This document shows, piece after piece, positions 31,810-40,036 of a stretch of DNA of 64,000 bases. The notes under the pieces were generated by a model. It was not told the origin of the DNA. It saw only the letters and a list, made by a program, of their open reading frames with translations, and made no database searches. This DNA is from Denitrobacterium detoxificans (GTDB taxonomy: Bacteria > Actinomycetota > Coriobacteriia > Coriobacteriales > Eggerthellaceae). Positions within the stretch are counted from its first letter, which is position 1, and every line of letters begins with the position of its first letter. The position numbers and the translations under genes were made by a program. The stretch lies in the NCBI RefSeq assembly GCF_015062615.1, contig NZ_SUUH01000003.1:186001-250000 (forward strand). Reading direction: 5' to 3'.

Positions 31810-32808
31810 ATGAAGGTACTGTACGCTAAGCACGTGCGGCCAGCGCAGCGTAATCGCCTTGTGGCGATGCTGGCGGCTTGTATTCTTGTTTGCGGTTTGG
31901 TCTTTGCCTCGACCACGCCCTCTTCCGCGCATGCCAATGCGTCCGCGGGCATCCTGAACAATGGGCTCGATGGCATTACCATCGACATCAATTCCGATCC
32001 GTATGCCTATTTCGCCACGAAGCATTCGGGCGAATATGCCTATGGCACGCAGGGATGCGCTTGGTTTGCCAGCGCGCGCATCTGCGATCTTACCGGCATC
32101 GACGTGACTATTTGGAGCGGCAAGAACTGGTACGACTCCAAGTATGCCGACTATGGCTTTTCGCGCGGAACATCGGTTCCCACGGGCAAGGCGCTCGCGT
32201 GCTTTACCGATCACGTGCTGGTCATCGAAAACGTCTCGGGTGACGCTTACACCATTAGCGAAGGTGGTATGAGCAGTGCCGGCTCCGAACATGGCTACTG
32301 CCAAATCACTACTATGAGCAGGGAAGACCTGGAAAGCGCGAGCACGCGTGGCTATGGTAGCTTTCTGGGATACGTCTACCTGGGCGTAAGCTTCCCGTCG
32401 ACCGAGTCGGGCTCCATGTTCCGCATGTACAACCCCAATTCCGGTGAGCATTTCTATACCGAAAGCTCGTCCGAACGCGACAATCTGGTGGTGTGCGGCT
32501 GGACGTACGAGGGCGTTGCCTGGTACGCCCCTTCGAGCGGCTACGAGGTATATCGCCTGTACAACCCCAACGGCGGCGACCATCACTACACCATGAGCGC
32601 CGAGGAGCGCGACTGGCTGATTGGGCTTGGCTGGCGCTACGAAGGCGTGGGCTGGCATTCCGACACCGTGCAGACCACGCCGCTCTATCGCCTGTACAAC
32701 CCCAATGCCGAAACGGGTTCGCATCACTACACCATGAGCGTCGAAGAGCGCGACGGATTGGTTGAGCTTGGTTGGAACGACGAGGGTATTGGCTGGTACG
32801 GTCTGTAG
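31810..32808 (+). CDS. Secreted CHAP-like cell-wall amidase with three C-terminal repeats
   Basis: A 332-residue exported protein. Signal peptide about residues 1-42 (basic start, hydrophobic core, SAHA/ANA cleavage). Residues 75-195 resemble a CHAP cysteine peptidase: GCAWFASAR with candidate Cys83, and TDHVLVIENV with candidate His135. Residues 203-332 are three repeats of about 42 residues, each with Y-NPN-G-HFYT/HHYT, a (S/E)ERD motif and GW-EG(V/I)-WY, as in DUF5648-type wall-associated modules. The same repeats occur in the GH25 lysozyme at 46936. The start at 31810 is chosen for its spacing to AAGAAGAG and for the signal peptide; ATG 31780 has no binding site. Confidence 0.72.
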   Translation: MKVLYAKHVRPAQRNRLVAMLAACILVCGLVFASTTPSSAHANASAGILNNGLDGITIDINSDPYAYFATKHSGEYAYGTQGCAWFASARICDLTGIDVTIWSGKNWYDSKYADYGFSRGTSVPTGKALACFTDHVLVIENVSGDAYTISEGGMSSAGSEHGYCQITTMSREDLESASTRGYGSFLGYVYLGVSFPSTESGSMFRMYNPNSGEHFYTESSSERDNLVVCGWTYEGVAWYAPSSGYEVYRLYNPNGGDHHYTMSAEERDWLIGLGWRYEGVGWHSDTVQTTPLYRLYNPNAETGSHHYTMSVEERDGLVELGWNDEGIGWYGL

Positions 32809-32946
32809 CCACGATAGCGAAGCTACGGTATCGGGCTGTTTGCCAGGGTTCGTGGAGCCCCGCGCTCGATGTTGAATTATGATATTCACGTTTGTTGGTG
32901 CTAGGGGTCCGCGCATTGCGCGACGCTGGGTGCGGGAAGGAATGGT

Positions 32947-33924
32947 ATGGCCGCCAAGCCCATTATCTGGATAATTTCGCCTTGCTATAACGAAGAGGAC
33001 GTCCTTCCGTATTCGCTCGAGACCTTTACGCGCAAGATCGACGAACTTGTGGAACGCGATCTCATCTCTCGTCAGAGCCGTGTATGCTTCATCGACGACG
33101 GCTCGCGCGATAATACATGGCGCCTTATCGAGGAGGCCTCGCAGGCCGACCCGCGCGTGATAGGAATCAAGCAGAGCCGCAATCGGGGGCATCAGAACTC
33201 GCTGCTCTGCGCAATGATGGAAGCGCGTGGCAAGGTGGATGCGGTGGTGACCATCGACTGCGATGGTCAGGATGACGTCAACGCTATTGACGAAATGGTC
33301 CTGCGGTTCCTCGATGGCGACGATGTCGTATATGGCGTGCGCTCGAATCGCGATTCCGACACGCGTATGAAGCGCGGATCGGCGCAGTTCTTCTACCGTC
33401 TCATGAATGCCATGGGCGCTGAAACCGTATACAATCACGCCGATTATCGCCTGCTCAGCGCACGGGCCCTCGACGGGCTTGCCGAATATGGCGAGGTGAA
33501 CCTATACCTGCGAGGCATTATGCCACTTGTGGGGTTGCCCCATAGCACGGTTGAGTACACGCGCGACGAGCGCGTTGCCGGCGAGAGCCATTACCCTCTT
33601 AGGAAGATGCTCCACCTTGCCTTCGATGGCATCACGAGCTTTTCCATCAAGCCCGTGCGCATCGTGTCGATGCTCGGCATCATCTTCAGCCTTGTTGGCC
33701 TTGTGGGCGTCATCTGGGCAATTGCATCCTTTTTCCTGGGCTCCACGATTTCCGGCTGGTCTTCGACGGTATGTATCATTTGTACTATTGGCGGCATCCA
33801 GCTTGTGAGCGTTGGCATTATCGGAGAGTATCTGGGCAAAGTGTATCTAGAGGTCAAGCGCCGTCCCCGCTACTTGGTCGAGCGACGTACGTGGGATTCA
33901 AGCGCGCGCGAGTATAGGGGCTAG
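32947..33924 (+). CDS. Family 2 glycosyltransferase, polyprenyl-phosphate hexose type
   Basis: A 325-residue membrane-associated transferase. The GT-A nucleotide-sugar domain shows WIISPCYNEEDVLP, CFIDDGSRDNTW, KQSRNRGHQ and a metal site in TIDCDGQDD; two membrane helices (about 235-258 and 270-295) end the protein. This is the GtrB/DPM1-like layout that puts glucose or another hexose on undecaprenyl phosphate. The neighbouring polytopic protein at 33930 would then use the lipid-linked sugar to decorate a surface polymer (inference from family and adjacency). Confidence 0.9.
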   Translation: MAAKPIIWIISPCYNEEDVLPYSLETFTRKIDELVERDLISRQSRVCFIDDGSRDNTWRLIEEASQADPRVIGIKQSRNRGHQNSLLCAMMEARGKVDAVVTIDCDGQDDVNAIDEMVLRFLDGDDVVYGVRSNRDSDTRMKRGSAQFFYRLMNAMGAETVYNHADYRLLSARALDGLAEYGEVNLYLRGIMPLVGLPHSTVEYTRDERVAGESHYPLRKMLHLAFDGITSFSIKPVRIVSMLGIIFSLVGLVGVIWAIASFFLGSTISGWSSTVCIICTIGGIQLVSVGIIGEYLGKVYLEVKRRPRYLVERRTWDSSAREYRG

Positions 33925-33929
33925 TCATA

Positions 33930-35399
33930 ATGCAGGGAGGTTCGCGTAAGGGCACGAGCGTGCTCTGTCGTTTGAATTCCGTTTTCGAGTCGCGCGTTGT
34001 GGACGTCGCGCTTCCCATTATCTGCACGCTGGTGTACTTGTCGTTCGCCTTGTCGCTGAGCGCGTACGAAACGCCCGACGAGCCCCTTCGCGAGGCGCTT
34101 TCCCTGTTCATCCTTCAGAATGGAACGCTTCCGCTGGGCCCCGAACCTTCTATCGTCAATCCTATCTGGGGCTTTTCGTACGCGTATACGGCGTATGGCC
34201 CTTCGTTGGTGGCCGTTCCATTTCTGGCGATTGCCTCCTTGTTTACCCACGACCTTGTCGTGCTCACCATCGTCGTGCGTTTGGTGAACGTCTTGTGCGG
34301 TGGCATATGCGTATGGGTGTCGCTTCGTATCGGGCGGCGTCTCTTCGATAGTCCCGTGTATGCCGTATTGCTTGCCGTGTTCGTGGGCTTTACGCCCCAA
34401 TTCGCGTTCATGTCATCGTATCTCAATAACGACGTTCCTTCGGCGCTTGCGTGCGCCGTGATCATCTTGGCTTGGGTGCGGGGTCTGCAGGACGGATGGG
34501 ACGTGAAGACCTGCGCTCTGCTGGGTCTGGGAATCGGTCTGTGCGCCATTACGTATTACTTTGGCTTCGGGTTCATTGTCCTTTCCATTGTCGTGTATGG
34601 CGTGAGCGCGTTTCGCGCGCATGCGCGAGAGCAAGTTTCCGTGAAGCGTCTGCTCGCGCTTGCGTTGCTGGTTTTCGCCGTGGCGATGCTCGTAGGCGGC
34701 TGGTATTACGTGCGCAACGCGTTTATCTACCAGGGCGATATCTTTGGATTCGGGCCCCGCAACGAACTGGCGGAGGCGTGCGCGCAAGTGGGCTTCAAAC
34801 CGAGCGATCACGTAACGCCGCGGAACCTGGGTTGGTCCGTGGGGCAGATGCTGTTCGAGCCGTGGGGCGAAATCATCTGGTGGAAGTGGACGTTCTACAG
34901 CTTCTTCGGTTTGTTTGGCTATATGAAGCACATGCTTCCCAATGCCATGTACGGCGCATATGGCGTTGTCGTCTTGCTTGCGATCCTGGGAGTGGCGGGT
35001 TCCAAAACGATTGCCGTGCGGGGAAGGCGTTTGCTTCCGCTCGCACTTATGGCAAGCGTGCTCTTTGCAGTGGCGTTCGCGATTTACTATTCCTGGTCGG
35101 CCGATTACGAGCCGCAGGGGCGCTATCTGTATTCGGCCTTCGTTCCTGTGATGATCTTTGCCACATGCGGCGTCCGCCTTGTGTCTCGGGGGCTGTCTTG
35201 GCTGGTCCGTGTGGTGTCGCGTCGATGGGCGCATCGTGCCATGGAGGACGTCGACGCCATCGTGCGCGTTGCGCTGCCGCTTGTCGTTGCGGTTCTGTAT
35301 GTCGTTCTTTTCGCTCTTGCCGTGCGTATCGGCCTCTCCCATTGTCTTTTGGGCGCCGATTTCAACGCCGACCTCGCTCCGTTCATGCAGGGGTTCTAG
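33930..35399 (+). CDS. Polytopic GT-C-like glycosyltransferase or related membrane protein
   Basis: A 489-residue protein with about 11-12 hydrophobic segments. The first outside loop has an acidic ETPDEPLRE motif where GT-C enzymes (PMT/ArnT-like, DUF2142 group) have their catalytic acidic residues. It starts 6 bases after the family 2 transferase. Together they look like a two-gene surface-glycosylation cassette: the first makes the lipid-linked sugar, the second transfers it outside. The acceptor, such as teichoic acid, polysaccharide or protein, is unknown. Confidence 0.7.
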   Translation: MQGGSRKGTSVLCRLNSVFESRVVDVALPIICTLVYLSFALSLSAYETPDEPLREALSLFILQNGTLPLGPEPSIVNPIWGFSYAYTAYGPSLVAVPFLAIASLFTHDLVVLTIVVRLVNVLCGGICVWVSLRIGRRLFDSPVYAVLLAVFVGFTPQFAFMSSYLNNDVPSALACAVIILAWVRGLQDGWDVKTCALLGLGIGLCAITYYFGFGFIVLSIVVYGVSAFRAHAREQVSVKRLLALALLVFAVAMLVGGWYYVRNAFIYQGDIFGFGPRNELAEACAQVGFKPSDHVTPRNLGWSVGQMLFEPWGEIIWWKWTFYSFFGLFGYMKHMLPNAMYGAYGVVVLLAILGVAGSKTIAVRGRRLLPLALMASVLFAVAFAIYYSWSADYEPQGRYLYSAFVPVMIFATCGVRLVSRGLSWLVRVVSRRWAHRAMEDVDAIVRVALPLVVAVLYVVLFALAVRIGLSHCLLGADFNADLAPFMQGF

Positions 35400-35527
35400 G
35401 CGATTTGCGTAGGGTTACGCCGTACGGTTTGGAGCCTGTCTCCATACGTCGCACTTTCGCGCGCTGGAGTACCTTGCAATGCTAGAATGGCAGGCAGTAT
35501 CTACATTCTGGCGAAGGAGAATAGCGC

Positions 35528-35995
35528 ATGGCAGACGTAACGCCCGTCGTAGGCATCATCATGGGCAGCAACAGCGATATGCCCACCATGGAAGCATGTA
35601 TGAAGCAGCTCGACGAATTCGGCATTCCCTATGAGGTAAAGGTGGCAAGCGCTCATCGCAAGCCGCTCGAAGTGCACGAATGGGCGTCCACGGCCGAGGA
35701 GCGCGGTATCCGCGTGATCATCGCTGCAGCTGGCAAGGCTGCTCACCTGGGTGGCGTCGTTGCCGCTTACACGCCGTGCCCCGTCATTTGCGTCCCCATG
35801 AAGACGAGCGATCTGGGTGGCCTGGATAGTCTGCTCTCTATGGTGCAGATGCCCAGTGGCGTGCCCGTTGCTTGCGTTGCCATCAACGGCGCCAAGAACG
35901 CCGCCATCCTCGCGCTCCAGATGCTGGGCACGGGCGATGACGAGCGTCGTGCGCAGATGGCCGCCTACAAGAAGGACATGGCTGATGCCAGCTAA
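35528..35995 (+). CDS. purE: N5-carboxyaminoimidazole ribonucleotide mutase, class I PurE
   Basis: Converts N5-CAIR to CAIR in purine synthesis. The 155-residue protein has GIIMGSNSDMPTMEAC, VASAHRKP, AAAGKAAHLGGVVAA and the late NGAKNAAILALQML. Class I enzymes need PurK, which is not in this window. An extended -10 (TGCTAGAAT, 35480-35488) precedes it. Its last 11 bases overlap iorA, tying a purine gene to an aryl-pyruvate oxidoreductase; the reason is not apparent. Confidence 0.97.
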   Translation: MADVTPVVGIIMGSNSDMPTMEACMKQLDEFGIPYEVKVASAHRKPLEVHEWASTAEERGIRVIIAAAGKAAHLGGVVAAYTPCPVICVPMKTSDLGGLDSLLSMVQMPSGVPVACVAINGAKNAAILALQMLGTGDDERRAQMAAYKKDMADAS

Positions 35996-37904
35996 ACTGC
36001 TCATGGCCAACGAGGCGTTCGCGTATGCCGCCCTTGAGGCGGGCGTGAACGTCGTAGCGGGGTATCCGGGCACGCCGTCCAGCGAGCTTGTGGAAACGGT
36101 GGCGAAGCTGCATGCCGCAGGCGTTGCGCAGGGCGTGCACGTGGAATGGTCCACCAACGAGAAGGCGGCGCTCGAGCTTCTGGCTGGCGCGTCCATGAGC
36201 GGCGCGCGTTGCCTGTTTACGTGTAAGCAGATGGGCATGAACGTTGCCAGCGATGCGCTCATGAGCTTGAACTACGTGGGCATTCGCGGGGGCCTTGTGC
36301 TGTTTGTGGCCGACGACCCTGGTCCTATTTCCAGCCAGACAGAACAAGACACGCGTCGCTACGCGAACTTCGCGAAGGTGCCTGTGTTCGATCCCAGTAC
36401 GCCCGATGAGGGCTATGCCATGATGAAGGAGGCCTTTGAGGTTTCCGAAAAGTATGGCACGCCCGTTATCGTGCGCCCCACCACGCGCGTGAATCATGCG
36501 AGCACGTTCTTCGACGTGCCCGCGGAAACGCATGCACGCCCCATTCCCGAAGGTGGTTTCCAGCGCAGCGACAAGTGGATCATCTTTCCGCGTCGCGCCT
36601 ACCAAGCTCATGGGGAAATCAACGAGCGCCTTGCCGCCATTGCCGAAGAGCAGTCCGAGGGTGCGTTCAACCAGATGGAGCAGCGGGGGAGCGCTCCCGT
36701 GCGAGGCATCGTTGCCGGCGGCGTGAGCAGCGCGTACGTGCGCGATGCACTTGCCATGCTGGAAGGCGAAGCCCAACGTGCGGGCAAGCCGGCTCCCGAG
36801 TATCGGTTTCTGCATGTGGGCACGCCGTTCCCATTCCCCGAGCGCAAGGCGCTCGAATTCGCGGAGGGCCTGCAGGATGTGCTCGTGTTCGAAGAGCTCG
36901 ATCATGTTCTGGAAGACGAATTCCTGAAACTTGCGGGAAAGCATCGTCTACCGTATGCCGTGCATGGAAAACTCGATGGTCGCACGCTCGATCGCGGCGA
37001 GAACGGCATCGACGATGCGCTCGCTCGCCTGCGCGCGTTCCTTGCGTCGGGCGATGCGCGCCCCGAAGATTCCCCGATGGAAAGTGCGAACGAGGCGCCT
37101 GAAGCCATTCAGCCGCCCATGCGCCCGCCCGTCTTGTGCGCGGGCTGCCCGCATCGTGGCGCGTTTTATGCCGTGAAGCGTGCGGTGGGGAAGCGCCCCG
37201 CCGTGTTCTGCGGCGATATCGGTTGCTATACGCTGGGCAATGCAAAGCCGCTTGAGGCCATCGATACCTGCCTGTGCATGGGTGCGGGCATTACCATGGC
37301 GCAGGGCTTTGCCGTAGCCGAGCCTGATAGGAAGTGCATTTCGTTCGTGGGCGACTCCACGTTCTTCGCCAGTGGCATTACGGGTGTCGCGAACGCGGTC
37401 TACAACCAGCACGATATTACCGTGTGCGTGCTCGACAACGCCACCACAGCCATGACTGGCTCCCAGCCGCACCCTGGAACGGGGCAAACGCTCATGGGGC
37501 CGAAGACCAAGCCCATCAGCATCGCCGAGGTGTTGCGTGCGCTGGGCGTGGAATGCATCGTGCGGGCGAACCCGCTCTATGCCGAAGAGGCCACGGCGGC
37601 TGCGCGGGAGGCCATTGACTTCCCAGGGCCCTCGGCCATCATCTTCGAGTCGCCCTGCATGCAGCTTGTGCGCCCCGAAGCGCCTGCCACGGTAGACGAA
37701 ACGGCGTGCATTGGGTGCAGAAAGTGCCTCACCACGCTTGGTTGCCCTGCCATGACCTGGCACGAAGGCGTCATGCGCATCGATGCCACCCTGTGCTATG
37801 GCTGCGGCCTGTGCGTGGATTCCTGCCCTGTGCAGGCTATCGCTTCCCCCGTGCGCGAAGCGGGCCAGGTGCCCTTCGTCGCGTTCCGGAAGGAGGCGAA
37901 GTAG
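35985..37904 (+). CDS. iorA: Indolepyruvate:ferredoxin oxidoreductase, alpha subunit
   Basis: With IorB it oxidises aryl-pyruvates (from Trp, Phe, Tyr) to aryl-acetyl-CoA, reducing ferredoxin, or runs in reverse. The 639-residue protein has an N-terminal pyrimidine-binding domain (MANEAFAYAALEAGVNVVAGYPGTPSSE), a TPP-binding part (CAGCPHRGAFYA; GDIGCYTLG; GDSTFFASGITG), and two C-terminal [4Fe-4S] clusters (CIGCRKC, CYGCGLCVDSCP). ATG 35985 overlaps the purE end by 11 bases and has GAAGGA 8 bases before it; the frame's opening further upstream is only the purE shadow. Confidence 0.95.
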   Translation: MPAKLLMANEAFAYAALEAGVNVVAGYPGTPSSELVETVAKLHAAGVAQGVHVEWSTNEKAALELLAGASMSGARCLFTCKQMGMNVASDALMSLNYVGIRGGLVLFVADDPGPISSQTEQDTRRYANFAKVPVFDPSTPDEGYAMMKEAFEVSEKYGTPVIVRPTTRVNHASTFFDVPAETHARPIPEGGFQRSDKWIIFPRRAYQAHGEINERLAAIAEEQSEGAFNQMEQRGSAPVRGIVAGGVSSAYVRDALAMLEGEAQRAGKPAPEYRFLHVGTPFPFPERKALEFAEGLQDVLVFEELDHVLEDEFLKLAGKHRLPYAVHGKLDGRTLDRGENGIDDALARLRAFLASGDARPEDSPMESANEAPEAIQPPMRPPVLCAGCPHRGAFYAVKRAVGKRPAVFCGDIGCYTLGNAKPLEAIDTCLCMGAGITMAQGFAVAEPDRKCISFVGDSTFFASGITGVANAVYNQHDITVCVLDNATTAMTGSQPHPGTGQTLMGPKTKPISIAEVLRALGVECIVRANPLYAEEATAAAREAIDFPGPSAIIFESPCMQLVRPEAPATVDETACIGCRKCLTTLGCPAMTWHEGVMRIDATLCYGCGLCVDSCPVQAIASPVREAGQVPFVAFRKEAK

Positions 37905-37905
37905 C

Positions 37906-38526
37906 ATGCTCAACGTGCTTATCGCCGGCATTGGCGGCCAGGGTTCGGTGCTCGCCGCGAAGATCCTCGCCCAAGCCGCGCAGAATCGCGGTTGGCAGGT
38001 GCGCACTGCCGAGACCATCGGCATGGCGCAGCGAGGCGGCAACGTAACGTCGCACATTCGCATGGGCAGCAACGGCGAAGCGATTCACTCCTCGCTCGTG
38101 GCGCATGGCCAGGCCGACCTTGTTATTGCGCTCGAGCCGGGCGAGGGCGTGCGCGCCCTTCCGTATTTGGCGCCCGATGGCCTGATGGTCTGCGCTTCCA
38201 CGCCCATTCCCTCCGTGGCCACCAGCTTGGCGGGCGATGCCTATCAGGCAGATGAGCTGCTTGCCCACCTGCGTTTCCATGCGGCCCATTTCGTGCAGGT
38301 CGACGAGGCTGCCATCTGCGATGCGGTGGGTAGCCGCAAGGTGGCCAACGTAGTTATGCTCGCCGCCGCCGTCATTAGTTCCCGCAGGTGCCAGGCGGGT
38401 CTGGGCGACGCCATTGGGCTGGACGAATTGACGCGCGCTCTGGAAATGTGCGTGAAGGAGCGCTTTATTGCGCTAAACTGTTCCGCAATTGAACTGACGA
38501 ACCAGGCGCTCTCGGGCGTCGAATAG
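37906..38526 (+). CDS. iorB: Indolepyruvate:ferredoxin oxidoreductase, beta subunit
   Basis: The 206-residue gamma/beta-type subunit: NVLIAGIGGQGSVLAAKILAQAA and ETIGMAQRGGNVTSHIR are typical. It supplies the CoA-binding part to IorA. ATG 37906 comes one base after the iorA stop, with AAGGAGG 9 bases upstream. It is followed after 20 bases by an aryl-CoA ligase. Confidence 0.94.
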   Translation: MLNVLIAGIGGQGSVLAAKILAQAAQNRGWQVRTAETIGMAQRGGNVTSHIRMGSNGEAIHSSLVAHGQADLVIALEPGEGVRALPYLAPDGLMVCASTPIPSVATSLAGDAYQADELLAHLRFHAAHFVQVDEAAICDAVGSRKVANVVMLAAAVISSRRCQAGLGDAIGLDELTRALEMCVKERFIALNCSAIELTNQALSGVE

Positions 38527-38546
38527 ACCAAGGCGATGATCAGGCT

Positions 38547-39785
38547 ATGCAAATGACCTCCGACCAGTTCGCGTTGCTTGCCAAGCAGCTCGAGAACCTC
38601 AAGGATCGTTCCGCGTTCTACGCGAAGAAGTTCGAGGGTATCGATTTGGCCAGCGTAAAGACCCAGGCCGATTTCGAGAAGCTCCCCTTCAGCGAGAAGG
38701 CCGACTTGCGCGAGGCATATCCCCTGGGACTGGCTGCCGTGCCGGAAGAGCAGATCGTGCGTATTCACAGCAGTAGCGGCACCACGGGCACTCCCGTCAT
38801 CGTTCCCTATACCGCCAAGGACGTGGACGACTGGGGCGAGATGTTCAAGCGCTGCTACGAAATCGCGGGCATCACGAATCGCGATCGCATTCACATCACG
38901 CCGGGCTATGGCCTGTGGACGGCGGGCATCGGCTTTCAGAATGGCGCCGAGAAGCTGGGCGCTATGGCCATCCCCATGGGCCCGGGCAATACGAACAAGC
39001 AGATCCAGATGATGATCGACCTGAAGTCCACGGTTCTGTGCGCCACGGCAAGCTATGCGCTGCTGCTTGCCGAGGAAATCGAAAAGCGTGGCATTCAGGA
39101 CCAGATTCACCTGCGCAAGGGCGTTATCGGCAGCGAGCGCTGGGGCGCCAAGACGCGCGAGCGCATTCAGGAAATCCTGGGCATCGAACTCTACGACGTG
39201 TATGGCCTTACTGAAATCTACGGCCCCGGCATTGGCATTAGCTGCCCGGAAAACGATGGCATGCACGTGTTCAACGACTACGTGTACGTGGAAATCATCG
39301 ACCCGGAAACGGGCGAGGTGCTTCCCGATGGCGAGTGGGGTGAAATCGTGCTCACCACGCTGCAGAAGGAAGGCGCTCCGCTCATTCGCTTCCGCACGCA
39401 CGACCTATCGCGCATCGTGCCTGGCACGTGCGCGTGCGGTCGCGAAGACGTGCGACTCGACATCATCTCGGGCCGTTCCGACGACATGATGAAGATTCAT
39501 GGCGTGAACGTGTTCCCCAGCCAGATCGAGGAAGTGCTCGCCGCGTTCGACGGCGCTTCGAGCGAGTACCAGATTCGCATTTCGCACCTGGACGGCCGCG
39601 ACACCATGCGTCTGTACGTTGAGGCGGTAAGCGGCGAAGTCGACTTCGCGCAGCTGGGCAAGCAGATTGCCGCCGAGGTGAAGAGCCGCATCGGCTTTAC
39701 GCCGCTGGTGAAGATCGTCGAGTTGGGGCTGCTGCCTCGCAGCGAGAAGAAGAGCAAGCGCGTGTACGACGAGCGCTACGAATAG
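38547..39785 (+). CDS. paaK: Phenylacetate-CoA ligase
   Basis: A 412-residue AMP-forming ligase of the PaaK type: SSSGTTGTPVIVPYT is the P-loop-like motif, YDVYGLTEIYGPGIG the adenylate-binding block, GRSDDMMKIHGVNVFPSQIEE the C-terminal hinge, with a catalytic Lys near the end. Downstream of iorAB this fits either ATP recovery from aryl-acetyl-CoA (making free aryl-acetates) or the reverse, salvage of aryl-acetates into aromatic amino acids; both are known in anaerobes. Aromatic acid output by a gut bacterium is the likelier reading. Confidence 0.92.
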   Translation: MQMTSDQFALLAKQLENLKDRSAFYAKKFEGIDLASVKTQADFEKLPFSEKADLREAYPLGLAAVPEEQIVRIHSSSGTTGTPVIVPYTAKDVDDWGEMFKRCYEIAGITNRDRIHITPGYGLWTAGIGFQNGAEKLGAMAIPMGPGNTNKQIQMMIDLKSTVLCATASYALLLAEEIEKRGIQDQIHLRKGVIGSERWGAKTRERIQEILGIELYDVYGLTEIYGPGIGISCPENDGMHVFNDYVYVEIIDPETGEVLPDGEWGEIVLTTLQKEGAPLIRFRTHDLSRIVPGTCACGREDVRLDIISGRSDDMMKIHGVNVFPSQIEEVLAAFDGASSEYQIRISHLDGRDTMRLYVEAVSGEVDFAQLGKQIAAEVKSRIGFTPLVKIVELGLLPRSEKKSKRVYDERYE

Positions 39786-39808
39786 CGCGTTTCGCACATA
39801 CATCAGTG

Positions 39809-39838
39809 GGGGCGGCTGCGCGATTGCGTGGCCGCCCC
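39809..39838 (+). terminator. Hairpin after paaK, likely terminator
   Basis: GGGGCGGC (39809-39816) pairs with GCCGCCCC (39831-39838); only TT follows. Confidence 0.5.
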
Positions 39839-39887
39839 TTGCTATGTGCTCATTTTGCCGAGGTATTCCCTTTTTCGCGACGTATTG

Positions 39888-39929
39888 TATAATACCCCTA
39901 ACACTTTAGCACTTTATCGTACTAAAGTG
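39888..39929 (+). promoter_or_regulatory. his operon promoter with candidate operator
   Basis: TATAAT at 39888-39893 is a consensus -10, without a good -35. Starting 8 bases later are three copies of the word CACTTTA: direct at 39902-39908 and 39910-39916, and inverted (TAAAGTG) at 39923-39929. CACTTTAG and CTAAAGTG (39922-39929) thus form a 8-12-8 inverted repeat over the presumed transcription start, the place for a repressor. TrpR-superfamily HisR/YerC-type proteins regulate his genes in some Gram-positives; assigning it here is inference. Two weak hairpins follow (39932-39947, 39958-39981). Confidence 0.45.
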
Positions 39930-40036
39930 GCCAGGTCAGAAACCTGTTATCAATAATCCGCTTGGAAAAATGAGCGGTTTTGGAAGAAGAGCGACCAGTA
40001 TACTGGTGTATGGGCCAAGCGAAAGGTGGGGATGAC

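Noticed and set aside
35817..35984. Longer N-terminus for iorA
   Set aside because: The added residues are a shifted-frame reading of purE; ATG 35985 has the binding site and the family start.
39932..39981. Classical attenuator or T-box in the his leader
   Set aside because: The two hairpins are weak, there is no T-box word and no short frame with consecutive His codons.
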